From contig CAXTLC010000005.1 of assembly GCA_964245075.1 (NCBI GenBank), positions 22,790 through 86,789 of the forward strand: a DNA stretch of 64,000 bases. Direction: 5' to 3'. The stretch comes from LMUY01 sp964245075 (GTDB lineage: Bacteria > Pseudomonadota > Alphaproteobacteria > Acetobacterales > Acetobacteraceae). Below, piece by piece: positions 48,665 through 58,549 of this stretch (positions within the stretch are counted from its first letter, which is position 1; each line of letters starts with the position of its first letter). Below the pieces are notes generated by a model. The model saw only the letters and a program-made list of their open reading frames with translations, did not search any database and had not been told where the DNA came from. The translations under genes and the position numbers were made by a program.

Positions 48665-50287
48665 ATGTGCTCCATTGTCTTAACCGAGTGTCTTAACCGA
48701 GGCGCGCCCTCCGCCAACCCAAGGACTGCCACGCTGCGGAAGCCGCACGCCTCCATTGCCGCCATCCTGTTCGCCCTGCCCGTCGCCGCCTGTGACCTGG
48801 GGCCGGATTACAGGCGCCCGGCCTTGGCCATCCCCGCCGCGTTCCGCGCCACCGCCGACAGCGCCGTGGCGGCCTGGCCGGACGCCGGGTGGTGGCGCGC
48901 ATTCGGCTCGCCGGAGCTGGACCGGCTGATCGCGGACGCGGAAGCGAACAACCAGAACCTCGCCGCCGCCGCCGCCCGGGTGGTGCAGGCGGATGCGCAG
49001 GTTGCCATCACCGGCTCCCCGCTGCTGCCCACGGTCAGCGCCACCGGCAGCGCCACCTACAGCCGCATCGGCTCCACCAGGAGCGGCTTAGGCGGCGCGG
49101 TGTCGGGGGTGACGACGGGCACCGGCGGGGTCACTTCCACCACCAGCACCGGGTCGGGCACCACGTCCACGACCTCCACGACCGGAACCACCGGCAGCAC
49201 GGTGGTGACCGGGTCCAGCACCAGCCGGAGCCGCTACACCGACAGCCGCCAGTACAACATCCAGGGCGCCGTCAGCTACGAGGCGGATTTCTGGGGCAAG
49301 AACCGCGCGACCTTCGAGTCGGCGCAGGCGTCCGCCCTGTTCAGCCGGTTCGACCAGGCGAACGTGGCGCTGACCGTGGTCACCTCCGTCGCCATCACCT
49401 ATTTCCAGGCGCTCGGCGCGGCCGACCGGCTGGCCGTCGCCCGCAGCAACCTGCGTTCGGCGCAGGACACGCTCAAGGTTTACCAGGCCCGCGTGGCGGT
49501 GGGCACCGGCACCGCGCTGGACGTGGCGCAGCAGGAAGCGCTGGTGGTCGGCCTCCAAGCCCAGATCCCGGCGGAGCAGAGCCAACTGGAGCAGCAGGTG
49601 GCGGCGCTCGCCACCCTGGTGGGCCGTCCGCCGGAGTCGATCACCGTCGCCGCCGACACCCTGGCCGGCCTGCCCACCCCCGCGGTCGGCGGCGGGCTGC
49701 CCTCCGAGCTGCTGGCGCGCCGCCCGGATGTCGCGTCCGCGGAAGCCAACCTGCTGGCGCAGAACGGCAACGTCCGCGCCGCCCGCGCCGCGTTCTTCCC
49801 CGCCGTGCAGCTCACCAGCCAGGGCGGGATCGAGAGCCTGGCGCTGTCCTCCCTGCTCGGCCCCGGCAGCTTCCTGTTCACCGCCGCCGCGTCCGTCACG
49901 CAGACCATCTTCGACAACGGGCTGCGGCAGGGCGACCTGGACCAGGCGAAGGGCCGCTTCGCCGAGCTGGTCGCCGACTACCGCCAAGCCACCCTGCAAG
50001 CGTTCCAGGACGCGGAAACCTACCTGGTGGCGGTGCGCTACGCCGCCCAGCAGGAATCGCTGGAGCGGCAGGCGGTGGCGGTGGCGCAGCGGGCGAACGA
50101 CATCGCCCGGGCGCAGCTGGCGGCCGGCACGGTGGACATCACCACGGTGCTGAACACGCAAACGACGCTGTTCGGCGACCAGGACACGTTCGTGCAGGTG
50201 CGGCTTGCGCACTTCCAGGCCCTTATAAACCTTTACAAGGCGTTCGGCGGCGGATGGGTGCTGCCTTCCCAGGTTGGATCCACATGA
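48665..50287 (+). CDS. RND efflux outer-membrane lipoprotein (NodT/OprM family)
   Basis: A TolC-like outer-membrane factor of up to 540 residues. The signal and lipobox (SIAAILFALPVAAC then DLGPDYRRP) and the repeats AEANNQNLAAAAARVVQADA and LLARRPDVASAEANLLAQNG are diagnostic. The ATG at 48665 is the first standard start. A CTG at 48734 with AAGGA 8 nt upstream would give a more normal lipoprotein signal (RKPHASIAAILFALPVAAC). A Thr/Ser/Gly-rich low-complexity stretch (TTSTTSTTGTTGSTVVTGSS) lies in the periplasmic part. The stop overlaps the adaptor start (ATGA). Confidence 0.86.
   Translation: MCSIVLTECLNRGAPSANPRTATLRKPHASIAAILFALPVAACDLGPDYRRPALAIPAAFRATADSAVAAWPDAGWWRAFGSPELDRLIADAEANNQNLAAAAARVVQADAQVAITGSPLLPTVSATGSATYSRIGSTRSGLGGAVSGVTTGTGGVTSTTSTGSGTTSTTSTTGTTGSTVVTGSSTSRSRYTDSRQYNIQGAVSYEADFWGKNRATFESAQASALFSRFDQANVALTVVTSVAITYFQALGAADRLAVARSNLRSAQDTLKVYQARVAVGTGTALDVAQQEALVVGLQAQIPAEQSQLEQQVAALATLVGRPPESITVAADTLAGLPTPAVGGGLPSELLARRPDVASAEANLLAQNGNVRAARAAFFPAVQLTSQGGIESLALSSLLGPGSFLFTAAASVTQTIFDNGLRQGDLDQAKGRFAELVADYRQATLQAFQDAETYLVAVRYAAQQESLERQAVAVAQRANDIARAQLAAGTVDITTVLNTQTTLFGDQDTFVQVRLAHFQALINLYKAFGGGWVLPSQVGST
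48676..48701. repeat. Tandem 13-bp repeat before the efflux operon
   Basis: TGTCTTAACCGAG occurs twice in direct succession. It overlaps the beginning of the longest NodT reading frame. If translation starts at the CTG at 48734, this repeat lies in the leader and could be a regulator site. Confidence 0.5.
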
Positions 50288-51534
50288 GAATCGGCCGCCT
50301 CATCCTCGTGCTGCTCGTGCTGGGCGCCGCCGGCGCGACCGGTTGGTATGTGTTCTGGCGCCAGCCGGCGGCTGAGCAGACGCAGGCGCACGCCGGCCGC
50401 GGCCGTGGCCGTCGCGGCGGGGGCGCGGACGGCGACCCGATCCCCGTGCTCGCCGCCGCCGCCGCCCGGGCGGACGTGCCGGTTTACCTGGACGCGCTGG
50501 GCACGGTGCAGGCGTTCAACACCGTCAGCGTCAAGCCGATGATCGACGGCCCCCTGGTGCAGGTGCTGTTCAAGGAGGGCCAGGACGTGCGTGCCGGAGA
50601 CGTGCTGGCCCGCATCGACCCCCGCCCCTACCAGGCGGCGCTTGACCAGGCGGCCGCCAAGAAGGCGCAGGACGAAGCCAACCTGGCCAACGCCCGGGTG
50701 GACCTGGCGCGCTACCAGAAGCTTGCGGCCACTGCCTACACCTCCGCGCAAACGTCCGACACGCAGAAGGCCACGGTGGTGCAGGACGAGGCGCTGGTCC
50801 GGCAGGACCAGGCGCAGATCGATACCGCGCGCACCAACCTGTCCTACACCACGGTCGCCAGCCCGCTGGATGGGCGGACCGGCATCCGCCAGGTGGACAG
50901 CGGCAACATCGTCCACGCCGCCGACGCGACGCCGCTGACGGTGATCACCCAGTTGCAGCCGATCTCCGTCGTGTTCACCCTGCCGCAGCAGACGCTGGGA
51001 GCCGTGTCGGCCGCGATGCGGGACGGCGCGCCGGAGGTGCTGGCGCTGCCCCAGGGCGTGGCGAACGACGGCAAGACGGTGCTGGACCGCGGCCGGGTGG
51101 CGGTGCTGGACAACACGGTGGACCAGGCGACCGGCACCATCAAGCTGAAGGCGACTTTCCCCAACCCCGACCTGGCGCTGTGGCCCGGCGGCTTCATCAA
51201 CACCCGCCTGCTGATCGATACGGAGCGGGGGATGGTCACCGTGCCGCCGACCGCGGTGCAGCGCGGGCCGCAGGGCGCGTATGTCTATCTGTTGCAGGAT
51301 GACGGCACTGTTTCCCGCAAGACGGTGCAGGTCGGCCACGAGGACGAGGCGGTCTCGGTCGTGACCGCCGGGTTGCAGGTGGGGGACCGCGTGGTGACGG
51401 ACGGCGCTTCCCGCCTGACGGACGGCGCCAAGGTGAAGGTGCAGGACGGCGGCGCCCCTTCGGCCGAGGACCAGCCGGCGCAGCGCCGCCGCGCCCCCGG
51501 CCAGGGGCGGCAGCGGGCCGCGGCGACGCCGTGA
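50284..51534 (+). CDS. mdtA: RND efflux periplasmic adaptor (MdtA-like)
   Basis: A 416-residue membrane fusion protein. It has a single N-terminal anchor (IGRLILVLLVLGAAGATGWY), a basic Gly/Arg linker, then the lipoyl and hairpin domains (VPVYLDALGTVQAFNTVSVK, PLVQVLFKEGQDVRAGDVLA) and the beta-barrel domain (TTVASPLDGRTGIRQVDSGN). MdtA features such as IVHAADATPLTVITQLQPIS are clear. It bridges the two inner-membrane pumps and the outer-membrane channel. It starts within the stop of the NodT gene and ends 4 bp before the first pump gene. Confidence 0.9.
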   Translation: MRIGRLILVLLVLGAAGATGWYVFWRQPAAEQTQAHAGRGRGRRGGGADGDPIPVLAAAAARADVPVYLDALGTVQAFNTVSVKPMIDGPLVQVLFKEGQDVRAGDVLARIDPRPYQAALDQAAAKKAQDEANLANARVDLARYQKLAATAYTSAQTSDTQKATVVQDEALVRQDQAQIDTARTNLSYTTVASPLDGRTGIRQVDSGNIVHAADATPLTVITQLQPISVVFTLPQQTLGAVSAAMRDGAPEVLALPQGVANDGKTVLDRGRVAVLDNTVDQATGTIKLKATFPNPDLALWPGGFINTRLLIDTERGMVTVPPTAVQRGPQGAYVYLLQDDGTVSRKTVQVGHEDEAVSVVTAGLQVGDRVVTDGASRLTDGAKVKVQDGGAPSAEDQPAQRRRAPGQGRQRAAATP

Positions 51535-51538
51535 CGGC

Positions 51539-54500
51539 GTGAACATCTCCGCCCCGTTCATCGCCCGCCCGGTCGCGACCGGCCTGCTCGCGGTGGCCGT
51601 GCTGCTCGCCGGGCTGCTCGGCTACGGCGCGCTGCCGGTGTCCGCCCTGCCGCAGGTGGACTTCCCCACCATCGAAGTCTCCACCGAGCTGCCCGGCGCC
51701 AGCCCGGAAGTGACAGCCACGCTGATCACCGCCAGCCTGGAGCGCCAGTTCGGCCAGATCACCGGCCTGTCCTCCATGCAAAGCACCAGCAGCGAGGGCA
51801 CCAGCCAGATCACGTTGCAATTCAACCTGTCCCGTTCCATCGACGGCGCGGCGCAGGACGTGCAGGCCGCCATCAACGCCGCGTCCGGCACCTTGCCGTC
51901 CACCCTGCCCTATCCGCCGGTGTACTCGAAGGTGAACCCGGCGGACGCGCCGGTCGTCACCCTGGCGCTGACTTCGGACTCGGTGCCGCTGGACACGGTG
52001 GCGGACGCGGCGGACACGCTGTTGCAGCCCAAGCTCAGCCAGATCGTCGGCGTGGGCAAGGTCACGGTGCAGGGCGGTCTGCGCCGGGCCATCCGGGTGC
52101 GGATCGATCCCGCGCGCCTGGCCGCCTACAACTTGTCCATGGAGGACGTGCGCACCGCCGTGTCGGCCGCCAACGTGAATGGCGCCAAGGGCGGGTTCGA
52201 CGGCCGCGCGCAGGCCTTCGCGCTGTCTTCCAACGACCAGCTGCTGACGCCGGACGCCTACCGCACCCTGGTGATCAGCTACAAGGACGGCGCACCGCTG
52301 CGTCTGCGGGACGTCGGCACGGTCGTGGCGGGCGTGGAGAACACCCGCGTGATGTCCGCGCTGGACGGCCATCCCGCCGTGGTGCTGGACATCCAGCGGC
52401 AGCCCGGCGCCAACATCGTGCAAACGGTGGCCGACATCCGCAGCGCCCTGCCGCAACTGGAGCGCTCGCTCCCCACCGGCGTGCGCCTCAGCGTCGTCAC
52501 CGACCGGACGGAGACGATCCGCGCCTCCGTGGCGGACGTGCAGTTCACCCTGCTGCTGGCGATCGGGCTGGTGATCGCGGTGATCTACCTGTTCCTCGGC
52601 TCCTGGCGCGCCACGGTGATTCCCGGCATCGCCTTGCCGCTGTCGCTGATCGGCACATTCGGTGTGATGTCCGCCCTGGGCTACGCGCTGGACAACCTGT
52701 CCCTGATGGCGCTGACCGTTTCGACCGGGTTCGTGGTGGACGACGCGATCGTCATGATCGAGAACGTGGTGCGCTACATCGAGAGCGGGGTGCCGCCGTT
52801 GCAGGCCGCCTACCAGGGCGCGGCGCAGATCGGCTTCACCATCGTCTCGCTCACCGTGTCGCTGGTGGCGGTGTTCATCCCGCTGCTGTTCATGACGGGC
52901 GTGGTCGGGCGGCTGTTCAACGAGTTCGCGGTCACGCTCGCCGTTTCGGTGGTGGTGTCCGCCGTCGTGTCCCTGACCCTGACGCCCACCATGTGCGGCC
53001 GGCTGCTGCGCCCGGTGGACCACGCGCGGCGCCCGGGCCTGGTGGCGCGCGCCTTCGAGGGCGCGTTCCGCCGCACCACCGCCGGCTACCGGCGGACCCT
53101 GCGGTGGGCATTGGCCGCGCAACCGCTGGTGCTGCTGGTCGCCGCCGGCACGCTGGTGGGCACGGTGCTGCTCTACGCCGTGGTGCCGAAGGGCTTCCTG
53201 CCGGCACAGGACACCGGCGTGATCGTGGCGGTGACGGAAGCGAGCCAAGCCATCTCCATCCCGGCCATGGCCAAGCTGCAAGCGGGGTTCGCGGCGGAGG
53301 TGCAGGCGGACCCGGCGGTCGCCAGCGTTGTCTCGTTCGTGGGCGCCGGGTCGATCAACGCCACGCCGAACGCCGGCCGGCTGACGATCGCGCTGAAGCC
53401 ACGGCCGGAGCGGGACGGGGTGGGCGCCGTGCAGGCCCGGCTGCAAGCGATGGCGGACGGCATCCCCGGCCTGTCGGTGTTCACCCAGCCGGTGCAGGAC
53501 ATCCAGATCGGCACCCGCGTCAGCCGCACGCAGTACCAGTACACGCTGGTGGACACGGATGCCGCCGAGTTGGCCGCCTGGGCGCCCCGGTTGCTGGCCC
53601 AGTTGCAGCACTCGCCGGTGCTGCGGGATGTCGCGACCGACCAGCAGGACGAAGGCCTGGTCACCAAGATCACGGTGGACCGGGAAGCGGCGCAGCGGCT
53701 GGGCGTGTCGATGCAGACGATCCAGGACGTGCTGTACGACAGCTTCGGCCAACGGCAGATCAGCACCATCTTCTCGCAGGCCAACCAGTACCGGGTGGTG
53801 CTGGAAGCCGACCCCTCCTGGCAGGCCGACCCGGCCTCCCTGCTGCGCCTGCGCGTGCCGGGCGTGCTGTCCGCCCAGGGGCAGAGCACCACCAGCGGCG
53901 CCACCGTGTCCGGCGCCGCGCAATCGCTCATCCCGCTTTCCGCCGTGGCCTCCATCACCCGCGAGGTCGGGCCGCTGGCGATCACGCACGAGCAGCAGTT
54001 CCCCTCCGTGACGCTGTCCTTCGACGTGGCGCAAGGCGCGTCCCTGGAGAACGCGGTGAACGCGGTGCACGCGGCCGAGGACGCGATCGGCCTGCCGGAA
54101 ACGGTGAACGGCAGCTTCGGCGGCGACGCGGCGGAGTTCCAGCGCTCGCTCGCGTCCGAGCCGTGGCTGATCGGGGCCGCGGTGGTGGTGATCTACATCG
54201 TGCTCGGCGTGCTGTACGAGAGCACGATCCACCCGGTCACGATCCTGTCCACCCTGCCCTCGGCCGGGATCGGGGCGCTGCTGGCGCTGATGGCGTTCGG
54301 GCTGGACCTGTCGCTGGTGGCGCTGGTCGGGATCGTGCTGCTGATGGGGATCGTCAAGAAGAACGCGATCATGATGATCGACTTCGCCGTGGAAGCCGAG
54401 CGCGAGCGCGGCCTGTCCCCGGAAGCCGCGATCGAGGAGGCGTGCCTGCTGCGGTTCCGCCCGATCATGATGACGACCTTCGCCGCGCTGCTCGGCGCGC

Positions 54501-54682
54501 TGCCGCTGGCGCTGGAGCACGGCACCGGGTCCGAGCTGCGCTTCCCGCTGGGGGTGACGATCGTGGGCGGGCTGCTGCTGAGCCAGTTGCTGACGCTGTA
54601 CACGACGCCGGTGATCTACGTGACGTTCGAGCGGCTGCGGCTGCGCTTCGCCGGGCCGCTGCGCCCGGCGGCAGCGGAATGA
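51539..54682 (+). CDS. mdtB: RND multidrug efflux pump subunit (MdtB-like)
   Basis: A 1047-residue, 12-helix inner-membrane HAE1-type transporter. It starts at a GTG (MNISAPFIARPVATGLLAVA). The segments VDFPTIEVSTELPGASPE, VSTGFVVDDAIVMIENVVRY (the acidic pair of the proton relay in helix 4) and GIVKKNAIMMIDFAVEAERE are typical. It takes substrates from periplasm or membrane and works with the second pump encoded next as a heteromultimer, as MdtB/MdtC do in E. coli. Substrates unknown. Confidence 0.92.
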   Translation: MNISAPFIARPVATGLLAVAVLLAGLLGYGALPVSALPQVDFPTIEVSTELPGASPEVTATLITASLERQFGQITGLSSMQSTSSEGTSQITLQFNLSRSIDGAAQDVQAAINAASGTLPSTLPYPPVYSKVNPADAPVVTLALTSDSVPLDTVADAADTLLQPKLSQIVGVGKVTVQGGLRRAIRVRIDPARLAAYNLSMEDVRTAVSAANVNGAKGGFDGRAQAFALSSNDQLLTPDAYRTLVISYKDGAPLRLRDVGTVVAGVENTRVMSALDGHPAVVLDIQRQPGANIVQTVADIRSALPQLERSLPTGVRLSVVTDRTETIRASVADVQFTLLLAIGLVIAVIYLFLGSWRATVIPGIALPLSLIGTFGVMSALGYALDNLSLMALTVSTGFVVDDAIVMIENVVRYIESGVPPLQAAYQGAAQIGFTIVSLTVSLVAVFIPLLFMTGVVGRLFNEFAVTLAVSVVVSAVVSLTLTPTMCGRLLRPVDHARRPGLVARAFEGAFRRTTAGYRRTLRWALAAQPLVLLVAAGTLVGTVLLYAVVPKGFLPAQDTGVIVAVTEASQAISIPAMAKLQAGFAAEVQADPAVASVVSFVGAGSINATPNAGRLTIALKPRPERDGVGAVQARLQAMADGIPGLSVFTQPVQDIQIGTRVSRTQYQYTLVDTDAAELAAWAPRLLAQLQHSPVLRDVATDQQDEGLVTKITVDREAAQRLGVSMQTIQDVLYDSFGQRQISTIFSQANQYRVVLEADPSWQADPASLLRLRVPGVLSAQGQSTTSGATVSGAAQSLIPLSAVASITREVGPLAITHEQQFPSVTLSFDVAQGASLENAVNAVHAAEDAIGLPETVNGSFGGDAAEFQRSLASEPWLIGAAVVVIYIVLGVLYESTIHPVTILSTLPSAGIGALLALMAFGLDLSLVALVGIVLLMGIVKKNAIMMIDFAVEAERERGLSPEAAIEEACLLRFRPIMMTTFAALLGALPLALEHGTGSELRFPLGVTIVGGLLLSQLLTLYTTPVIYVTFERLRLRFAGPLRPAAAE

Positions 54683-54702
54683 GCGTGGCGGGCAGCCGCT
54701 AG

Positions 54703-57700
54703 ATGGCTTTCTCCACCCTCTTCATCCTCCGCCCGGTCGGCACGATGCTGCTGGCGCTCGGCCTGCTGCTGGCCGGGGCGGTCGCGTACAACTTCCTTCC
54801 GATCTCGCCCCTGCCTTCGGTGGACATCCCCACCATCGTCGTCTTCGCCGGCCGGCCCGGCGCCGACCCGGAAACGATGGCGACCTCCATCGCCGCCCCG
54901 CTGGAACGCCGCTTGGGCGAGATCGCGGGGGTGACGGAGATCACCTCCACCTCCGCCATCGGCTCGACCACGATCGTCGTCCAGTTCGACATCGACCGGG
55001 ACATTGAGGGCGGGGCGCATGACGTGCAGGCCGCCATCAACGCCGCGGTGACGGACCTGCCGTCCGACCTGCCGACCCGGCCGTACTACCGCAAGTTCAA
55101 CCCCGCCCAAGCGCCGATCATGACGCTCGCCCTCACCTCGGACACGCTCTCCCCCGGGCAGGTGTATGACGCGGCGGACACGATCCTCGCCCAGCGCCTG
55201 TCCCAGTTGGACGGGGTCAGCCAGGTGCAGATCAACGGCGCGGAGAAGCCGGCGGTGCGCGTGCGGCTCAACCCCGGCGCGCTGCGGGCGGCCAGCTTGT
55301 CCGCGCAGGACGTGTTCACCGCCATCCGCAATGCCAACGTCACCGAGGCCACCGGCAGCTTCGAGGGCCGGGACCGCGCGGAAGACGTCGCGGTCAACGG
55401 CCAGATCACCCAGGCGAGCGACTACGCCGGCCTGGTGATCAAGTCGCAGAACGGGTCCGCGCTGCGCTTGTCGGACGTGGCGAGCGTGGTGGACGGCGTG
55501 GCCAACAGCCGGCTGGCGGCGTGGAACGGCAAGACGCCGGCGATCCTGCTCTACATCAGCAAGGTCGCCGGGGCGAACGTGATCGACACCGCCGACCGCA
55601 TCAAGGCGGAGCTGCCCCACCTGCTCGCCTGGATGCCGCCGGACATCAGGGTGTCCGTCATCTCCGACGGCACCACCACCATCCGCGCCAGCGTGAACGA
55701 CGTGCAGGCGTCCTTGCTGATGTCCGTGGCGCTGGTGCTGCTGGTGGTGCTGGTCTTCATGCGCCGCCTGGTGCCGACCCTGGCCGCCGCCGTCACGGTG
55801 CCGCTGTCCATCGCCGGCACCCTCGCCGCCATGTGGCAGCTCGGCTATTCGCTGGACAACTTCTCGCTCATGGCGCTGACCATCTCGGTCGGCTTCGTGG
55901 TGGACGACGCCATCGTCATGATCGAGAACATCGCCCGCCATGCCGAGCGCGGCGCCACTCCGCTGCGCGCCGCGATCGACGGCGCCCGGCAGATCGGCTT
56001 CACCGTGATGTCCATCTCGATCAGCCTGGTCGCGGTGTTCATCCCGATCATCTTCATGGGCGGCCTGCTGGGCCGGCTGTTCCACGAGTTCGCGATGGTG
56101 CTGACGCTCGCCATCGCCATCTCCGCCGCCGTCTCGCTGACCCTGACGCCGATGATGTGCGGTCGCCTGATCCGACCCTACGTGCCGCCAACCGGCGTGT
56201 TGGGGCGGGTTGACCGCCGGATCGAGCGCGCCCTCGCCGCGGCGCTGGCCTTCTACGCGCGCACCCTGGGCTGGGCGCTGCGGTGGCGGCGGCTGATGCT
56301 GGGGGTGACGCTGGGCTGTGCCGTCGGCACGGTGCTGCTCTACCGGGCGGTGCCGAAGGGATTCCTGCCCTTGCAGGACACCGGGCTGATCCAGGGCGGC
56401 ACCCTGGCGGACCCGTCCGTCTCGTTCAGCGCGATGGAGGCCCGGCAGAAACGGGTGGTGGACGTGATCCTGGCCGACCCGGCGGTGGAAACCGTCGGTT
56501 CCACCGTGGGCGTCACCAGCGGCTTCTCCTCCCTCAACCGCGGGCAGCTTACCGTGCAGCTCAAGCCGCTGGCCGAGCGCCGCCTCAGCAGCGAGCAGGT
56601 GATCGCCCGGCTGCGTCCGGCCTTGCAGGCGATGGCGGACGTGCAGACCTTCCTCTACTCCTCGCAGGACCTGCGCGGCGGCGGGCGCAGCGGCGGCAGC
56701 CAGTTCCAGTTCATCCTGCTGGACGAGAACCTGGGCGAGTTGCGGACCTGGACGCAGCGCCTGGAGACGGCGTTGCAGCACGTCGCCGGCATCTCGGACG
56801 TGACCAGCGACCAGGACCGCTCCGGCCCGCAATCCAACGTGGTGATCGACCTGGACGCGGCCGCCCGGCTGCACCTGTCCACCACCGCGATCGACAACGC
56901 GCTGAACAACGCCTTCGCGCAGCGGCAGATCTCCACCATCTACAGCGACCGCAACCAGTACAAGGTCGTGCTGGAGGTGGACCCGGCGCTGCAAACGGAC
57001 CCGATCATGCTGCAGGACGTCTATGTCGGCGCGCCCGGCGCCACCCAGATCCCGCTCTCCGCGGTGGCACACTTCGAGCGCGGCACCGCGCCGCTCGCCG
57101 TGCGGCACCAGGGGCAGTTTCCGTCCAGCTCCATCAGCTTCAACCTGGCGCCCGGCATGGCGCTGGGGGAGGCGACGGGGCTGGTGGCGCAGACCGCCGC
57201 CGGGCTGCGCATGCCGGACACGGTACGGACCGACTTCGCCGGCAACGCGCAGTTCCTGCAGAAATCGCTCGCCTCGCAGCCGGCGCTGATCGGCGCGGCG
57301 CTGCTGACGATCTACATCGTTCTCGGCGTGCTGTACGAGAGCCTGCTGCACCCGCTGACCATCCTGTCCACCCTGCCGTCCGCCGGGCTGGGCGCGCTGC
57401 TGGCCATCATCGTGACCGGGACCGAGCTGTCCGTGCTGTCGGTCATCGGCATCGTGCTGCTGATGGGGATCGTGAAGAAGAACGCGATCATGCTGGTGGA
57501 TTTCGCACTGGAAGCGGAGCGGGAGCATGGCATGACCCCGGAGCAGGCGATCCACGCCGCCTGCCTGGAGCGGTTCCGCCCGATCACGATGACGACGCTG
57601 GCGGCGCTGCTGGGCGCGCTGCCGCTGGCCCTCGCGTTCGGCACCGGGTCCGAATACCGGGTGCCGCTGGGCATCTCGATCGTCGGCGGGCTGGTGGTGA

Positions 57701-57804
57701 GCCAGGCGCTCACGCTCTACACGACGCCGGTGGTGTACCTGACGCTGGAGCGCCTGGCGCGTGGCCGGCGGGCGCGGATCGTGGCGGCGGCGCCGGCCGA
57801 GTAG
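54703..57804 (+). CDS. mdtC: RND multidrug efflux pump subunit (MdtC-like)
   Basis: A 1033-residue HAE1-type transporter, paralogous to the preceding protein. Features are MAFSTLFILRPVGTMLLALG, SVDIPTIVVFAGRPGADPET, SVGFVVDDAIVMIENIARHA (the helix 4 Asp pair) and LLMGIVKKNAIMLVDFALEA. It lies 20 bp after the MdtB-like gene and ends the four-gene efflux operon. The gene order OMF-adaptor-pump-pump differs from E. coli mdtABCD in placing the outer-membrane factor first. Confidence 0.92.
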   Translation: MAFSTLFILRPVGTMLLALGLLLAGAVAYNFLPISPLPSVDIPTIVVFAGRPGADPETMATSIAAPLERRLGEIAGVTEITSTSAIGSTTIVVQFDIDRDIEGGAHDVQAAINAAVTDLPSDLPTRPYYRKFNPAQAPIMTLALTSDTLSPGQVYDAADTILAQRLSQLDGVSQVQINGAEKPAVRVRLNPGALRAASLSAQDVFTAIRNANVTEATGSFEGRDRAEDVAVNGQITQASDYAGLVIKSQNGSALRLSDVASVVDGVANSRLAAWNGKTPAILLYISKVAGANVIDTADRIKAELPHLLAWMPPDIRVSVISDGTTTIRASVNDVQASLLMSVALVLLVVLVFMRRLVPTLAAAVTVPLSIAGTLAAMWQLGYSLDNFSLMALTISVGFVVDDAIVMIENIARHAERGATPLRAAIDGARQIGFTVMSISISLVAVFIPIIFMGGLLGRLFHEFAMVLTLAIAISAAVSLTLTPMMCGRLIRPYVPPTGVLGRVDRRIERALAAALAFYARTLGWALRWRRLMLGVTLGCAVGTVLLYRAVPKGFLPLQDTGLIQGGTLADPSVSFSAMEARQKRVVDVILADPAVETVGSTVGVTSGFSSLNRGQLTVQLKPLAERRLSSEQVIARLRPALQAMADVQTFLYSSQDLRGGGRSGGSQFQFILLDENLGELRTWTQRLETALQHVAGISDVTSDQDRSGPQSNVVIDLDAAARLHLSTTAIDNALNNAFAQRQISTIYSDRNQYKVVLEVDPALQTDPIMLQDVYVGAPGATQIPLSAVAHFERGTAPLAVRHQGQFPSSSISFNLAPGMALGEATGLVAQTAAGLRMPDTVRTDFAGNAQFLQKSLASQPALIGAALLTIYIVLGVLYESLLHPLTILSTLPSAGLGALLAIIVTGTELSVLSVIGIVLLMGIVKKNAIMLVDFALEAEREHGMTPEQAIHAACLERFRPITMTTLAALLGALPLALAFGTGSEYRVPLGISIVGGLVVSQALTLYTTPVVYLTLERLARGRRARIVAAAPAE

Positions 57805-57912
57805 GCAGCCGGGATCGGCTTGCGACGCGCCCCCGCCGGCCGCACGATGCCCGTCAAGGCCGGCCCCGCAAGCATCCCGCTTGTGCCGAGAGCCGGCTCG
57901 GAGACATCGTTC

Positions 57913-58539
57913 ATGCGCATCACCGCGATCCTTGGCGCTTGCCTGCTGCTTGGCACGGCTGCGTCCGCCCAGACCCGCTACCCCGAGTTGGACCCGGCGA
58001 CCCTGACTCCGCCGCAGAAGGCGATGTATGACGCGATCATCGCCGGGCCGCGGCATTCCATCGAGGGGCCGTTCAACGCCTGGCTCCGCAGCCCTGAGCT
58101 GGGCGACCGCTTGCAACGGGTGGGTGAGTACCTTCGCTTCAACACCACGATCCCGCATAACCTGAACGAGTTCGCGATCCTGATCACGGCGGCGGAATGG
58201 CATTCCGGGTTCGAGTGGTACGCCCACTATCCGCTGGCGATGAAGGCGGGGCTGGAAGAGACGGTTGCCAAGGACCTGCAAGAAGGCCGCCGCCCGGCCG
58301 GCATGAGCAGCGATGAAACGCTGGTTTATGACTTCGCAACCCAACTGCATCGCCAGCACCAGGTGAGCGACGCGGCCTACAAGGGCATTGCCGCCCGGTT
58401 CGGTGAGCAGGGCGTCACCGACCTGGTCGCATTGCTGGGCTATTACGGTCTGGTGTCGATGACGCTGAACGTGGCGGAGGTGCAGCCCCCGGCTGGCGCG
58501 GGCAAGACGCTGCCGCCGCTCGCGCCGATGACGCAGTAA
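57913..58539 (+). CDS. Carboxymuconolactone decarboxylase family protein, exported
   Basis: A 208-residue protein with a signal peptide (RITAILGACLLLGTAASAQ) and a CMD/AhpD-like helical domain. Relevant segments are LRFNTTIPHNLNEFAILITA and EWHSGFEWYAHYPLAMKAGL, the place of the AhpD catalytic region, but the C-x-x-C of AhpD is absent. It is therefore a redox-inactive or decarboxylase-type member of unknown substrate. The ATG at 57913 is preferred because it begins the signal peptide. It converges with the small gene at 58550. Confidence 0.78.
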   Translation: MRITAILGACLLLGTAASAQTRYPELDPATLTPPQKAMYDAIIAGPRHSIEGPFNAWLRSPELGDRLQRVGEYLRFNTTIPHNLNEFAILITAAEWHSGFEWYAHYPLAMKAGLEETVAKDLQEGRRPAGMSSDETLVYDFATQLHRQHQVSDAAYKGIAARFGEQGVTDLVALLGYYGLVSMTLNVAEVQPPAGAGKTLPPLAPMTQ

Positions 58540-58549
58540 CCGGAACCGT

